A stretch of DNA of 64,000 nt from Opisthorchis felineus (lineage: Eukaryota; Platyhelminthes; Trematoda; Opisthorchiida; Opisthorchiidae), in assembly GCA_004794785.1 (NCBI GenBank), contig SJOL01009403.1:2073309-2137308 (forward strand), given 5' to 3'. Below the pieces are notes generated by a model that searched no databases, was not told the origin of the DNA, and saw only the letters and a list, made by a program, of their open reading frames with translations. The translations under genes and the position numbers were made by a program. Below, in pieces: positions 53,401 through 61,413 of this stretch. Position 1 is the first letter of the stretch, and the number at the start of each line of letters is the position of its first letter.

Positions 53401-56400
53401 TCGCTCTTTTGTACGACTTTGTTCTCATCCCTTTACTTCAAGCCATTTTTTTCTAAAATGATCTAGATTTGGTTCACATTCGATAGACTGGATAGAACAC
53501 TATTCCGTCGACAAGGTTCCCCTGAGTAAATTGAAACCCTGAAAATCAAGTGACTGGTTTTGTTTGAGCATTTAGATGCACGTACCCATATCGAGTGATC
53601 AAACCGAGAATCTTGAGTTCGTATGATAAACGTGTGGAAACACGCTAAACTTAAACATAATAAGTTCACCCAGTCAGTATATCCATCGAATCCGCCAGAC
53701 CGTGCAAACGATTCTATAAAACAGAATCCGTGGCACTCGCCAAAATTGGTACTAACACTGTACGGTCTGGAGAAGCTGTTGTGTCTCAGCCACGGAGACT
53801 TTACTTCAAGTAGGAGATCTGTAGTAAACGTTATCTGACTGTACTCGTTATTTGGTTCCCGAAGTATCATACCGACAGTCGTTCCAAGCGTTCTTCAAGT
53901 GATTGGACAGTCGTTTCTGCCGTAAACCTACAGCCGCTGGTGTTTTTTGCTTAAATTTGTTTTGCCTACTCATGAGTAATTTGGCTAACGCCACCCTACC
54001 CACACCTGCATTCCGCTGAAGATCGGTATCCACTGCTATACGTTGGGTTCGTTTTATAGCGTTTTCCCCTGAATTTGCCTAAATAGTGCGAAAATTAGAT
54101 GGGGGTGACGTCTAGTTCCTTGAAATTGAGTTCAACAGCTAAATCATCGCGTAATTGAGGAAAGACATTCTTAAGTGGAACATCACGTGTGATTGGTAAC
54201 TGTTGAAGTGCATTAGCAAAACAACACTAATATGGGTACCAAATGACTATGGGGGCAAACCAATAAATCAAAACGAAGACCGGCTGGCAGTAAATCCGGC
54301 ACCTCTTTTCTCTACACCGGTTCACGTGTGAGTTTTCGACGCTTTATACTATACTCTGTCTCATTCATAGGTTACTGCTTCATTCCAAAACTGCACTCGA
54401 TAGAATAGTGTATTTCATCAGAAAATCGTCTTTTTTAGATTTCACACCGTCGGTGCCAAATTCGTTCGATGGTCGGAATCGTCTTACAATGAGGAGTGCT
54501 CCATCCGAAAGGACAATTTTGGCCAGAAATGTTTACCATTAGGTTTCGCATCCAGAAAACAAACTCTTCAAAACTGAACGCATCTGTTCAGCGTTTGAAA
54601 TCACAACTTAGTGGGGGGAAATCGATCTGACGAACCATCAAAAAATGCGTTTCGTTCACTCACTGTTGCACAGAGCCTTTAATTATAGCTGCTACAGCTA
54701 TGACTGTGAGAAACTGCTTTGTCCTCGTAGCCAATGTGCACGTTGTTGTGGGTTATTTTGTTACTACATAGTTCAGTGGATGATGACCACAAATCTCTAA
54801 TGGAATGAGCTATGAGATTTCGGTTTACCAAGTGAAATCTCAATGAAAACAAAAAGCATCGTCACAGTCTGGAGACCTCTGATTGATAACTGAATTGAAC
54901 TCTTGAACATCCGGCCTTCGCAGTCAAGTATACTGTTCCGCTACCCATCAACACTGATCGGCATCAAGCGTGCTGAATTTATTATGAGCATAGCAAGGCG
55001 AATTACAAAAAAAATCAACAGTCAACTATTATTGCAGCTTCCCATTCTCGATGGCTACATTCACGGGGGGTAATAAGTAAGGCAAAAACGGTCTCATCAA
55101 ATAGTCTGATCAGAAAGACGTTTGAAAATTAAGGGTCTAAAGTTCGACATAGTATAAAACAACCATTGTCCTGAGAAATCGAGTGAAACAAGAGTTATTT
55201 GGAAGAGTCCAAATTCCACCACAAATTAACACAGACAACATACCATTTGTCGTTTCAAATAACCACTGATCCAGCTCCGGGTTCTCGTACCACTATCCAA
55301 CAACATTCGCTTTAGATAAATGAGCAGTGAGTTGTCGTCGCTTTTGTCGAGGAAGAAGAGGGCATCGACAACCAGACCAGGAAAACAGTGGATCGAAAGC
55401 TGAACACAGAGTGGGATGGAAGGTGGGCAAATGCATAAAGTGGGCCAATAAATATGTAAGAGTTGCACGAAAAGCACTAGTGAGTATTTTGTCTTCAATA
55501 CAAAAACGAACGAATAAACTATCGACTAGACTTTTTAGTCAAATACGTAGTGGTGACTTCGGGGGAACAATACTAGTGGGTGGGAAGATGGTGCCGAAAT
55601 AAACAGGAACATACGAAAAGGACAACGGCGTCAGTACACTGTCGTAGATTCAATGTTAAAGGTGCTGGAATGCTACGCAAAGACAATGGAAACGAGGCTT
55701 TCACAAAGATATGACAATTCAGAGTGGTGTAAGAAGAGAGGCTATCAACCCTTGACCTGGTAGAGGGGTATGAAAGAGATTACGAACAGTCTGGGTGCTG
55801 TCGGTGCGATTAGCGTGATCCCCCACTGCACATGGTTGGAGGCGCTACAAGATACGGCTGCTAATCCATGTCAATGGCGTTCTTGTTGTCATTTTCTATC
55901 CAGATTGCCTGAATGAGTGTGTGAGTGTGAATGAGTGTCTGGAGATGTAGGCACCTCGGAACGATTGTGGTAGGCCAGCACTAATTCCCTTCCCCGTCCA
56001 CTTTTATTCTTTTCTCCAAAATAAGGCTTGCAAATAAATTGTCGTTGTACGGCAGCAAAGCGTCAGTGTTGAACAGTGTTGATACGCTGTCGACGATGAT
56101 GATGATGATCAACACCTGCCAAATTGACGTAGTGATTGGATTTGGGTGTCCCCACGATACCGTGAGCTGTACTGGCCGATACCTAGTCCTTTATGGTTCA
56201 ACCTTATCATACAGCTATAAGAAGTGCAATGAGACCTAGTTATGCGAATGACCGTACTATGAACGCATCTGGGGGTGAAATCGTACTATCACCCGGGGTA
56301 GGAATGGGGTGGCAGTAACGGTTTCCTCGATGGAACTAGCGCTTTCAAACACTGAAAAACAGCACTGCGGTTTTCCCCTAAGTGAAATGGGCAAGAAAAG

Positions 56401-57888
56401 GTCAGTCATTACAGCTGCACACTCCGACCATCTGGTCGACCAGGACCGAAGACGAGGTATCTGCTATGATGGAAAGGTGCCCGCCGCAACGAAAGTCACA
56501 GAAAGTGCCATGCAGTTCTGTCCGCTCTAACGAAGTCATCCCTTGTTCACTTTATCAGGGGATAGAAACAAACACATACACCGCCGAAGTAAAATCGGTG
56601 GGTTTTCCGCAAAACACAATCACCACTGTTCTAGGTGCTACAATCCGGAGCCTACAACCTAAAGCTGACTGAAGGGATGCAGCGGCTCGCCGTGAGGCAG
56701 GAGCAAATTTTCATACTAAACTTTGCCTACTCATATAAATATAAAGTAGCGGCACTGGGACCAATATATTGCAGAAACCACTGTACAGAATTACGGGTCT
56801 GAATGAATAAAAACTACGCTCACAGATAAGAATGCTGTCCAAAGAAAAAAGCCGGACATGCACAGTAATACTTACGCAACGTTCGATGACCATTCTTGTG
56901 TAATTTGGACAGACTAACAGCAGAGACCGGATCGTGCCTTCGATTCGGTGGAGCAACAGATTGCGGTCAAGTTCGGTGCTCAATGAGAAGAGGAATCCAG
57001 GTTCGTCGGCTGAACTCGACGTTCCACAAGAGTGCAAGATTTCTGGGACTATAAAGAATTGTAGGTCCGAGGTATGACTGCGTAAACATAAAACAAACCT
57101 GTGACGCCGAGTGACAGCTGTTCACTCAACCGAATTAGCCAATTCCATACTGTAAACCATTCAAACGGAATATTGCGGAAGAGTCGTTTCAACAGGTGGA
57201 AATTCGTGTGATTTGCATGGGAAATGTAGCCACATACAAACGCAGGTAGAATTGGAAAATCTGGTATGCCTGCGCAGAAGCTTCGAAGATTTGACAAAGA
57301 AACATACCGTATACAGTGCTGCACATAAAAGCAATCAACTCAAATTCAAACGGTTCCAGCTGTAGAAGATCTACACAAGGCTGAGAAAAGCAGGGCTGCG
57401 ACGCGTGCTGTTTTAGTTCCTGTATAATCCAAGTGGAAAAACGGTCTCACCGTATAGAGTAGGTGATACAACAGTCGAAAGAATAACTTCGCTTTTCCGG
57501 CAACATTTTGTGCTTCGTATTCCATAGTTGAAACATTAACCCCACTGCTGAAAATAAGCTTTGATCAAGAGGTGGAGATGCAGCAGCATACCACGATGAC
57601 TCCTCACTTTTTACAGATGACCACAGATCGAGTAGATTTAGTTGTCGGAGTTGGGTAAGGAAATGCAAGTTTTCTCTTAGCATATAAGCAACGTCGTACG
57701 GCAAACTGACATTGAGCAAATCGTCCTCTAGGTCAACTTTTGAGAAATATAACAGCGGCAGTAAATCCAGTATATCCGAAGGATCAGCGCATCGCAAATC
57801 GCCCATTATTGACCTCATCGGATAAGGTTGATAAATTGTGTTCAACAGTGGAAACTGCAATCCGCTAAGAGATGGAGCACCGAATATC
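20279..57888 (-). CDS. INTS2: Integrator complex subunit 2, multi-exon gene (partial)
   Basis: INTS2 is a nuclear scaffold subunit of the Integrator complex, which cleaves nascent RNA of RNA polymerase II at snRNA genes and at promoter-proximal paused genes. Twelve candidate exons on this strand read in collinear order against the animal family (about 1,200 residues in human). Most are bounded by GT donors and AG acceptors. Phase is continuous at 57099/57048, 56876/55399, 55244/54015, 46252/42501, 42367/38839, 38494/38391, 38184/26282 and 26074/25504, apart from the untestable step over the unfound stretch 53872-46574. Strong anchors are an AETLLLLAILFHTNQ segment, ASQVARVPITPLLNR, and the spliced SPTELDEAFEAV, which corresponds to SPKQLQEAFSAV in human. 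Introns range from 50 bases to about 12 kb and are loaded with retroelements. Missing: the start codon, roughly 80 residues before exon 46252-46573, and the C-terminal third, which may lie further left, in the assembly gap or outside the window. Identity rests on remembered family sequence, not on a search. Confidence 0.85.
20443..25203. other. Probable INTS2 intron and RTE debris
   Basis: If the exon at 20279-20442 is right, this is INTS2 intron. It contains the decayed RTE end at 21650-21965. Other frames (22146-22418, 22844-23050, 23057-23350, 23380-23634) have no recognised motif. Confidence 0.4.
21650..21965 (-). mobile_element. Decayed RTE LINE 3' end
   Basis: The plus strand begins CATCGTCATCATTGGC, then GGTGCTTCACTACCATACAA and GAGGTGTGGACA-type words in reverse, tracking the RTE 3' region at 18788-18945 and 26685-26860 with many substitutions. 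Confidence 0.65.
25204..25504 (-). CDS. INTS2: INTS2 exon, AFEAV to LVMPRK region
   Basis: 301 bases, acceptor GCCTTTCCTCAG, donor GTGAGT; starts with two bases and leaves two. It reads AFEAVLTHIIPLC, TSVHHLIRLIQRL and near the end LEYLWCRLHLVMPR. The human order is AFSAVPVNN, TQVMQIIEHLTLL and KLWMVLNTVMPRR. Its start is confirmed by the in-frame splice to the previous exon. Confidence 0.83.
26074..26282 (-). CDS. INTS2: INTS2 exon, NHFPNL region
   Basis: 209 bases, acceptor CGTACGTTCTAG, donor GTAGGT. It reads LVTNHFPNLTVGELMIQDEL, where human has LLATNYPHLCIVDDWICEEE, and ends SPTELDE with one base left over. That base plus the first two of exon 25204-25504 make alanine, giving SPTELDEAFEAV across the junction, very close to SPKQLQEAFSAV in human. 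The intron before it is about 11.9 kb. Confidence 0.87.
26685..28085 (-). mobile_element. Internally deleted RTE-type LINE (endonuclease joined to tail)
   Basis: Reading the reverse strand from 28085: an apurinic-type endonuclease (27195-28010), then directly the post-polymerase tail (SVAGFGWRQR, HRLRRRVLFFVPSSEWRKPR, RMTW, SLGVVGVVDHPAWDPRD), then the 3' untranslated end with GATGATGATGATGAC near 26685. The whole polymerase is missing; the join is near 27195. Further related 5' sequence may extend to about 28220. It lies in the 11.9 kb INTS2 intron, same strand as the gene. Confidence 0.85.
27195..28010 (-). pseudogene. RTE apurinic/apyrimidinic-type endonuclease, broken
   Basis: Begins FNVHTLKQAGQHVALACTLD and SLCIDVCCLSETR, the N-terminal strand and the catalytic-type glutamate of LINE APE nucleases. 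Then GYAGVGIVMSDQTEASLLDW, VVVAGDMNAQVGRL-like (broken by a shift), TDNGGRLLEMCADHRPFL, INHIAVSYR and a DSGHAFV end, where DHAL is expected. Frameshifts and at least one stop break the frame. Related RTE nucleases nick DNA to prime reverse transcription. Confidence 0.8.
28992..30630 (-). mobile_element. Decayed Ty3/gypsy LTR retrotransposon, internally deleted
   Basis: On the reverse strand, in order: a degenerate zinc knuckle CSECGKRNHCDRKY (30330-30370, last cysteine lost), a nested SINE, an aspartic protease active site QLDLGASVN (~29990-30010), RT blocks LPTVGDTLPD and FTKFDLQSVFWQLSL (~29375-29470), a catalytic-type VADDV (~29235), then abruptly integrase-like SRPWQLVAADFFE and AFDYCSGLLEVDQL (29050-29200). 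The RT end, RNase H and integrase zinc finger are absent. Stops are frequent. No LTRs were recognised. It lies inside the large INTS2 intron. Confidence 0.8.
30187..30332 (-). mobile_element. tRNA-derived SINE nested in Ty3/gypsy element
   Basis: The reverse strand starts GAGATCGAGATAGCACAGTG, with A-box-like TAGCACAGTGGTTAGGG and B-box-like GGGTTCGTGCC, then the family body CTCGACTGCTCCTGTCTAGG and GGCAACCTGGCAGTATC. It separates the zinc-knuckle and protease parts of the Ty3/gypsy remnant. Confidence 0.85.
31950..32720 (+). repeat. Unnamed dispersed repeat, copy 2
   Basis: Partner of 10540-11330, at an offset of about 21.4 kb that drifts by some 50 bases along the repeat, so it is one long alignment and not a set of chance words. 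A 97-codon open frame (32424-32717, reverse) contains SGWPSLRVDGEPIGKIPFDQ, not recognised. It lies in the large INTS2 intron. Confidence 0.6.
33736..33759. repeat. (TTGGG)n pentanucleotide repeat
   Basis: Four full TTGGG units and a partial fifth. It is not the TTAGGG telomere unit. Confidence 0.95.
38090..38109. repeat. Short interrupted AT repeat
   Basis: TATATATATACATATATATT, a short AT-rich tract near the 3' side of INTS2 exon 38184-38391. Confidence 0.8.
38184..38391 (-). CDS. INTS2: INTS2 exon, YAPALM region
   Basis: 208 bases. The acceptor CCTCCCAG completes the single base left by the previous exon, and the donor GTTTCT leaves two bases that the next exon completes as lysine. It reads LHYAPALMQLVVPIS, like YSSSLMDQIPIK in human. 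Between this and the splice into LVTNHFPNL there are more residues than in human. A GTAACT and a pyrimidine-rich CTACCAG within the exon could bound a 25-base intron, so part of it may not be coding. Confidence 0.65.
38494..38839 (-). CDS. INTS2: INTS2 exon, MHPLLP region
   Basis: 346 bases, acceptor TTTATTTCTCATAG, donor GTAAGT, phase 0 in and 1 out. It opens DWLVGQIRQSVRPMHPLLP, where human has DWIYRQLCETSTPLHPQLLP, and later reads TAELLFLYYALYVYDYQIA, where human has TAQLLVLYYILSYEEALLA. The middle is a linker specific to this lineage, with several serine/threonine/proline residues. Confidence 0.9.
39413..39640 (-). pseudogene. Ty3/gypsy RT-RNase H connection fragment
   Basis: Reads RWLSFVGSIGNC, KNILSSLKHLIRFYALLDEN and AGTLVHLVATA. 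This matches the usual gypsy order of FLGxIxxY, a helix with LxPLxxLL, and ATLLVHPDPTA at the RT to RNase H transition. It is short and divergent, in the 3.5 kb INTS2 intron. Confidence 0.5.
42367..42501 (-). CDS. INTS2: INTS2 exon, RVPIT and LPIQ region
   Basis: 45 codons, phase 0 at both ends, acceptor TTTTTCGTTTCAG and donor GTAAGT. It reads ASQVARVPITPLLNR, THLPIQCALQLLKS and HAFAKNKLEIK. Human has TAHAVRVPVTSNL, GFLPIHCIYQLLRS and RSFTKHKVSIK. It continues in frame from FTES of the previous exon and into DWLVGQIRQ of the next. Confidence 0.92.
43754..43778. repeat. GAT-rich trinucleotide tract
   Basis: CAGATGATAATGATGATGAT followed by GACT. It could be a simple repeat or the worn 3' tip of an RTE element; flanking sequence does not decide. 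Confidence 0.6.
45188..45335 (-). mobile_element. SINE fragment plus short inverted SINE piece
   Basis: 45188-45297 is the SINE in reverse (CACCTAGCTGCCACGCCACC, CCTAGACAGGAGCAGTCGAC, GTTGGGTCCGAAGC). Immediately after, GCATCTCGACTGCTGCTTTC and TAGGCTT is the body of the same SINE in forward orientation, forming a head-to-head structure. Confidence 0.75.
46252..46573 (-). CDS. INTS2: INTS2 exon, FHTNQ region
   Basis: 322 bases, acceptor GACTTTTTCAG, donor GTGAGT. It starts with one base completing the previous codon and ends in phase 0. It reads ENQIVVWLQGLI, a variable loop, AETLLLLAILFHTNQ, ITDLISNLLGLRI and KIFLQSVFTES. Human has EQLMVVWLSWMI, GEMLLLVAMYFHSNQ, AIIDLVCSTLGMKI and TIFTQEIFTEQ in the same order and spacing. 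This exon fixes the identity of the gene. Confidence 0.93.
47110..47202 (-). mobile_element. Decayed PLE terminal-region fragment
   Basis: The reverse strand carries AATGATGTCACCTCG, TGGTGATGAGACG, CTCAGCGAACAAACC and GATCAGCTGTCCAACCTG, collinear with the PLE terminal stretch at 12889-12970. It lies within an open frame (47011-47460) that I first considered as the missing INTS2 exon. Confidence 0.65.
52460..52690 (+). pseudogene. Penelope-like reverse transcriptase fragment
   Basis: Reads VVMDDTLVVIKLDIIDEFFK then HLNKSRTVGFSG. This fits the PLE RT catalytic box (YVDD, here VMDD), the VIK strand, the helix ending in HLN and the strand that follows. The first motif residue is changed, and homology fades after about 40 residues. 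It sits in the span of INTS2, in the opposite orientation. Confidence 0.6.
53873..54015 (-). CDS. INTS2: INTS2 exon, basic helix segment
   Basis: 143 bases with acceptor GATCTTCAG and donor GTATGA, phase 0 in and 2 out. The core NKFKQKTPAAVGLRQKRL matches the human QRKRETSSSVLWQMRRQL pattern (basic cluster, small residues, V, then a basic-leucine helix). It joins in frame to the RQM end of the previous exon. An alternative acceptor lies about ten bases further in. Confidence 0.7.
55244..55399 (-). CDS. INTS2: INTS2 exon with PGL and RTW-type motifs
   Basis: Exactly 52 codons, phase 0 at both ends, acceptor GTGTTCAG and donor GTATGT. It reads LSIHCFPGLVVDALFFLD, then TRTRSWISGYLKRQM. The human counterpart runs from ECHLPGLGVALTLD to NAKVRTWFGTFIRNG, with an intervening acidic stretch; ours has DKSDDNS at that point. 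This is one of the clearest matches in the window. Confidence 0.85.
55640..56112 (+). mobile_element. RTE LINE tail and 3' end
   Basis: Coding remnant GMKEITNSLGAVGAISVIP, then CTWLEALQDTAANPCQWRSC, landmarks of the RTE C-terminus. Next comes TGGAGATGTAGGCACCTC with a GGCCAGCACTAATTCCC block, then TTGTACGGCAGCAAAGCGTC and a GATGATGATGATGATC end. It lies between INTS2 exons 55244-55399 and 56876-57048, opposite in orientation to the gene. Confidence 0.85.
56876..57048 (-). CDS. INTS2: INTS2 exon
   Basis: 173 bases with acceptor CTTTATAG and a textbook donor GTAAGT. Phase in is 1 and phase out is 0. The translation ends RSLLLVCPNYTRMVIERC, matching the human pattern in which LRFLCKMNPSQ is followed by a VVEEC segment. 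The intron before it is only 50 bases (57049-57098), a short intron of a kind known in flatworms. Confidence 0.75.
57099..57318 (-). CDS. INTS2: INTS2 exon (human ~residues 180-225 region)
   Basis: Reads LRSFCAGIPDFPILPAFV, then HANHTNFHLLKRLF and NIPFEWFTVWNWLIRL. This follows the family pattern of a leucine/proline motif, a helix, then the VPDSFNEVCRGLI segment in human. The donor GTTTGT leaves one base (phase 1), and the next exon supplies the two bases needed to complete the codon. Two acceptors are possible (57318, phase 0, or about 57252), so the 5' edge is unsure. Confidence 0.6.
57451..57888 (-). CDS. INTS2: INTS2 candidate N-terminal exon
   Basis: A 438-base open stretch with acceptor CTTTACAG and donor GTGAGA. 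It translates to a leucine-rich segment, in keeping with the helical repeats of INTS2; a DPSDILDLLPLLYF motif is loosely like the SDPELRLLLPCL of the human N-terminus. Position, strand and the next exons support the assignment. The donor phase (two bases left over) does not match the best frame of the following exon, so the 3' boundary may be wrong or a short exon may be missing. Confidence 0.5.
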
Positions 57889-58081
57889 CTGTAAAGACAT
57901 CAAAAAATTACATACGGCAGATATTACACATCTTCTGTGAGTGTTGTTGTTTTTCGCTTCTCCCAACGGAACTGTACGATGGCGAGGCAATCAGTTGTCG
58001 TTTTATCTTTGTTTATATCGAATGGGAGCTGTCTCTTAACAACTGAGCTTCTCCCGGACACGGCGCAAAAGTGTGCTGTAC

Positions 58082-58218
58082 CGGCAATAAAAATGTTCAT
58101 TAGTTTGTGACGACCATATAAGTCCCGAAGCTCCTCATCCAAGTACGACGGCCCTGCATGAAATTCACCAGCCCCATCACAGACGTCGCATCTGTCGCTT
58201 GCACATCCATTTTTAAAT
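58082..58218 (-). CDS. Possible upstream INTS2 exon (weak)
   Basis: Open stretch on the INTS2 strand just upstream of its first assigned exon. It has a plausible acceptor (TGTTTTCCAG) and a possible donor (GTACAG). The translation contains CDVCDGAGEFHAGP and LDEELRDLYGRHKLMN. I cannot align it convincingly to the INTS2 N-terminus, and with these boundaries its phase does not fit the next exon. It may be a 5' exon with different boundaries, part of another gene, or chance. Confidence 0.2.
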
Positions 58219-58545
58219 CTGGAAAACATCCATAGCTGACTTTGGAGTCAAACTAACGAAGCCTTCAGCAGTCACCTTTTTTAAAAAAACAGTGATTAGC
58301 ACGTTACATTTACTTGCCAATGATCACCACCGTGCAAACGTCAGTACCAGGTCCTCATGCGAACTTCAGGGCTTTTCTTTTCCGGTAGTTGCCAACCTTG
58401 TGGTTGTATGGCTTGTGTATCATCTCCATTTGTTTCATCATCAAATGCTATGGTACAGCTGATGTAATACGTTGAAGGAGTAGAGCCATCAAATTGCTTA
58501 CCTCGTGTTCTCTCTAAATATTCAGGTTGTCGGATATGCCTTTCA

Positions 58546-58735
58546 GAGCTCGAGATAGTTCAGTGGTTAGGGCGCGAAATTATTGGCTGGGAGGTCTGTG
58601 GTCCGAACCTCATCTAGGCATCTCGACTGCTCCTGTGTAGGCTTTGGCAACCTGACAGTATCTCAGGTGGAGTATCGTGCTTCCTTCGAGTGGCATGACA
58701 GCTAGATACCGAAAGGCTGCTACAACCGAACGACT
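58546..58735 (+). mobile_element. tRNA-derived SINE, near complete
   Basis: Forward copy: A-box-like TAGTTCAGTGGTTAGGG (~58556), decayed B box GTGGTCCGAACCTC (~58599), body CTCGACTGCTCCTGTGTAGG and GGCAACCTGACAGTATC, tail GACAGCTAGATACC and GGCTGCTACAACCGAACGA followed by a T-rich end. It lies just upstream of INTS2. Confidence 0.85.
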
Positions 58736-61197
58736 ATTTTATCCCGTTACACGCCTTCCATGAGGACAAACGTGTAAACTCCCCAAATATGTTGCTTCCA
58801 GTAAACACCGGCACTTCGGATGCGATATGGAACTTCGGAACTAGTCAAAGATTGCAACGTGTGTGGGCCTGAGTGTAAGTCTAACGGGCCGTTGGTCAAC
58901 ATACGTGATTTGTTTTCTTCGACCTGGGAAAGACGACTGAATGAGCAAATCACTCACTTTCGGACTATCAGAAAGCCCCGTTAGGCACTGCACAGAGAAG
59001 GCACATTAAAGTAGAGTTGTCCGTGGATTTCACGAAAAATGTTTGGAATGGTCTCTTTTGTTTATCTCGTTTTTCGACTTTTAGTGAACAGGCACTCTTA
59101 CTGAAGGTATGCTCTCTTCTTGGGGTGTCTAGCTCTCACAAGCCAGGAAAAATCGGGACCAAGTATGTTCATCCCTCTGTTGTAGGATTGCTCCCTTCTG
59201 GACTGCGTCCTTCGGTGAAGGATTTACTAATCAACAATAGTTGAACCACTGGTCACTTGTGCAGCATTGAGGCAACGCACAGAGTTTGATGGGAGTCAGA
59301 TGTGCCCATGCGTGGGAGCCCGTGAAGGCAATATAAAATAGAAAGGAATAAGAACTGCGGGCGAACATGCGAAGGCCCATTTACGGCCTTCAGTGACGGC
59401 ACAGCAATGAACGGCAGCATCACTTTTGGTAATGGAATACTGGTTTCACCCGACGATTCCTCTGCATTTCAGTGTAACAATGCACATTCACTACAGGTAG
59501 CAACAAATGGTCACATCCGCCTGAAGCCTCCCAAAAGAAAGTACAACAATAATCGATAAACAGGAGTTGTAAATGTTGGGAATTAGTGAGAACCAACTTT
59601 CACTCACTCGTAGGCTCTTCACGAATGGAACAGAACGGGTTCGTTGGTGTCCCGTAAGTCCTATTCTGTCCATGGGTAGATGAAGCTTATGGGATCATGG
59701 GTGTTCACACGTTCGCCGCGAGCCGCTTACTAATGGGTCTTTTATATCCCGGTATCGGGGTACGGCAGTCTATGGATGACTGCATGTACGGCCTTTTGGC
59801 AGTCGTCTATATCCATGGACGGGTCTGTCCACGACCTACAACCATTAAAAGATATTCTTTAACTCACATGAGGCCTATCTTTGTGCCACCGTTTTTTCTT
59901 CGCCACTCTCACAGATCGCTCTTCATCTGGCCATATATAATTTATTTAGGGAAGCGATCCAACGCGGCTGCTGCAGACCAAGATGATTTCGGCTCAGTGT
60001 ACTTTCGCTCCCAAAAAAGCTTGACCAAATTGGTTGGATATCCGTTCGTAATACCCACATCTTTCTCCGGGTTGTCTGTAGTGTTTCGTGCTAGCTGGTG
60101 TTGTAGTAGTAGTACTCACTATAAGACTACGGCGATCCTTTAGCATATGGACGCAAAAACATGGTTGGTTGGCGTAAACTCAGTAATTAGGGGATTCTTG
60201 AAATGTTCTCGGATGGAGTTGAAGTCCTACACGCTGGTAGGTGTCCACCCTACATCGCTGACTACCATTCTTAGTTTAAGTTGAATTTCTAAATACTAAG
60301 GACGACGTCCTGATGGTTCGTGGATAGCCTTAAACGTTTCCAATGAGATTAGACTGTGAAGTGGATCACCCCCTAGTGCAGTGGAAGCACCAATAAATGA
60401 ATGCTTCATCAAACGATTGGATAACTTTCTTATTGGCGATTTGTGACCAACATGCTACCTATGCAGCCGGAAGGGGGCCTTCTGCTACAAGGGATAATTC
60501 GGAACCAATAGGGTAGGATAACGGAGCTAACGGAGCTCCTAAGTTCGTTGACTTTGTCGCGGGTACTACAACAAACCGACTAAACTCAGTTTGGCCAACA
60601 ATGTAAACCGAACGTCACAATCTATACAGTCAAAAAATCTTCCATTCTCTGTTGGAGTTGTCCAGCAGGTGTTGTCAAGCTGCCCAGCGTGTTCAGAAAC
60701 TTCGGCCACAGCTTAGTGAAAGTAACCGAACCCTTTGGAAGAAACAGTGTGGCTTATAAGGGGCTTCTTTCGCCCGTATCTAGAAATCACCATCTTCTCG
60801 TTAGCAATGCTGAGTACTCCGGATTTTCTACTGCTTTCGCTTCCACGGATATGATCTCACAAACCATAGTAAACTTTTATTGTTTTTGGGATACCAGCCC
60901 ACACCCATACGATCGCGATACTTCCTTTATGTTCTGAAAGTCCCTTTGCGAAGAGGGCACATTTACGAGTAGGATGACAGCGTGTTGTCCAGAAGATAAC
61001 GGGCAGGCTAAATGTCTAAAAAGGACTCCCCGGGAGGCTGTTCCGTTGCTTCTCAAAACCCGTAATCCGCCAGATTAGCAGTGGAAGTCCGTTCTCTTCG
61101 AAGCATTGCACCCTTAAGATTGCTACGTTGCAGAGCGACCAATGGGACACTCCACGAACACCTCACACAATCTGCATTCAACGCCTGGGACGACTCG
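58736..61197. other. No gene assigned
   Basis: A 148-codon forward frame (59697-60143) ends near GTAGTAGTAGTAC at 60102, a simple-repeat end of the kind seen on LINEs, but no RT motif is visible. 60689-60937 is another unrecognised frame. Confidence 0.4.
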
Positions 61198-61413
61198 TCT
61201 TACGTGACTGGTAGAAAAAAATCGTTCAGCTGTAGCACCCTTTTAGTGCCTAACTACCATGCCACCAGAAGCACGAGGGCTGGGATACTGCCAGGTTGCC
61301 CAGGCCTAGACAGGGAAAATCGAGAGGCAAAGGTCAGGTTCGAACCTTGGACCTTCCGGTCGTAAATTCGCGCTCTGACCACTGAGCCACCTCGCCCCCC
61401 TCTTACGTGGCTG
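61198..61413. repeat. 13-bp target-site duplication around SINE
   Basis: TCTTACGTGACTG at 61198-61210 and TCTTACGTGGCTG at 61401-61413, one mismatch, directly bordering the insertion. Confidence 0.85.
61211..61400 (-). mobile_element. tRNA-derived SINE with target-site duplication
   Basis: Reverse-oriented copy: on the reverse strand it has the head GGCTCAGTGGTCAGAGCGC, B-box-like GGTTCGAACCTG, the family body, and the end GCTACAGCTGAACGA followed by seven Ts. It is flanked by TCTTACGTGACTG (61198-61210) and TCTTACGTGGCTG (61401-61413), a 13-base duplication with one mismatch. This is the best preserved copy in the window. Confidence 0.9.

Larger units (their letters stand above)
46574..53872. 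other. INTS2 intron(s) with an unfound exon; PLE debris
   Basis: About 80 residues of INTS2 (the TPAGVRFVSLSF region in human) should be encoded here, and I could not find them. Contains PLE fragments at 47110-47202 and 52460-52690. Open frames at 47973-48419 and 49881-50228 (reverse) and 51730-52116 (forward, 128 codons with EKRFQDNIVRQRYRWIVRDE) are unassigned. Confidence 0.5.

Noticed and set aside
58546..58620. tRNA gene, from the A-box and B-box-like words
   Set aside because: No acceptor or anticodon stems; the sequence continues into the SINE body shared by at least four other loci.
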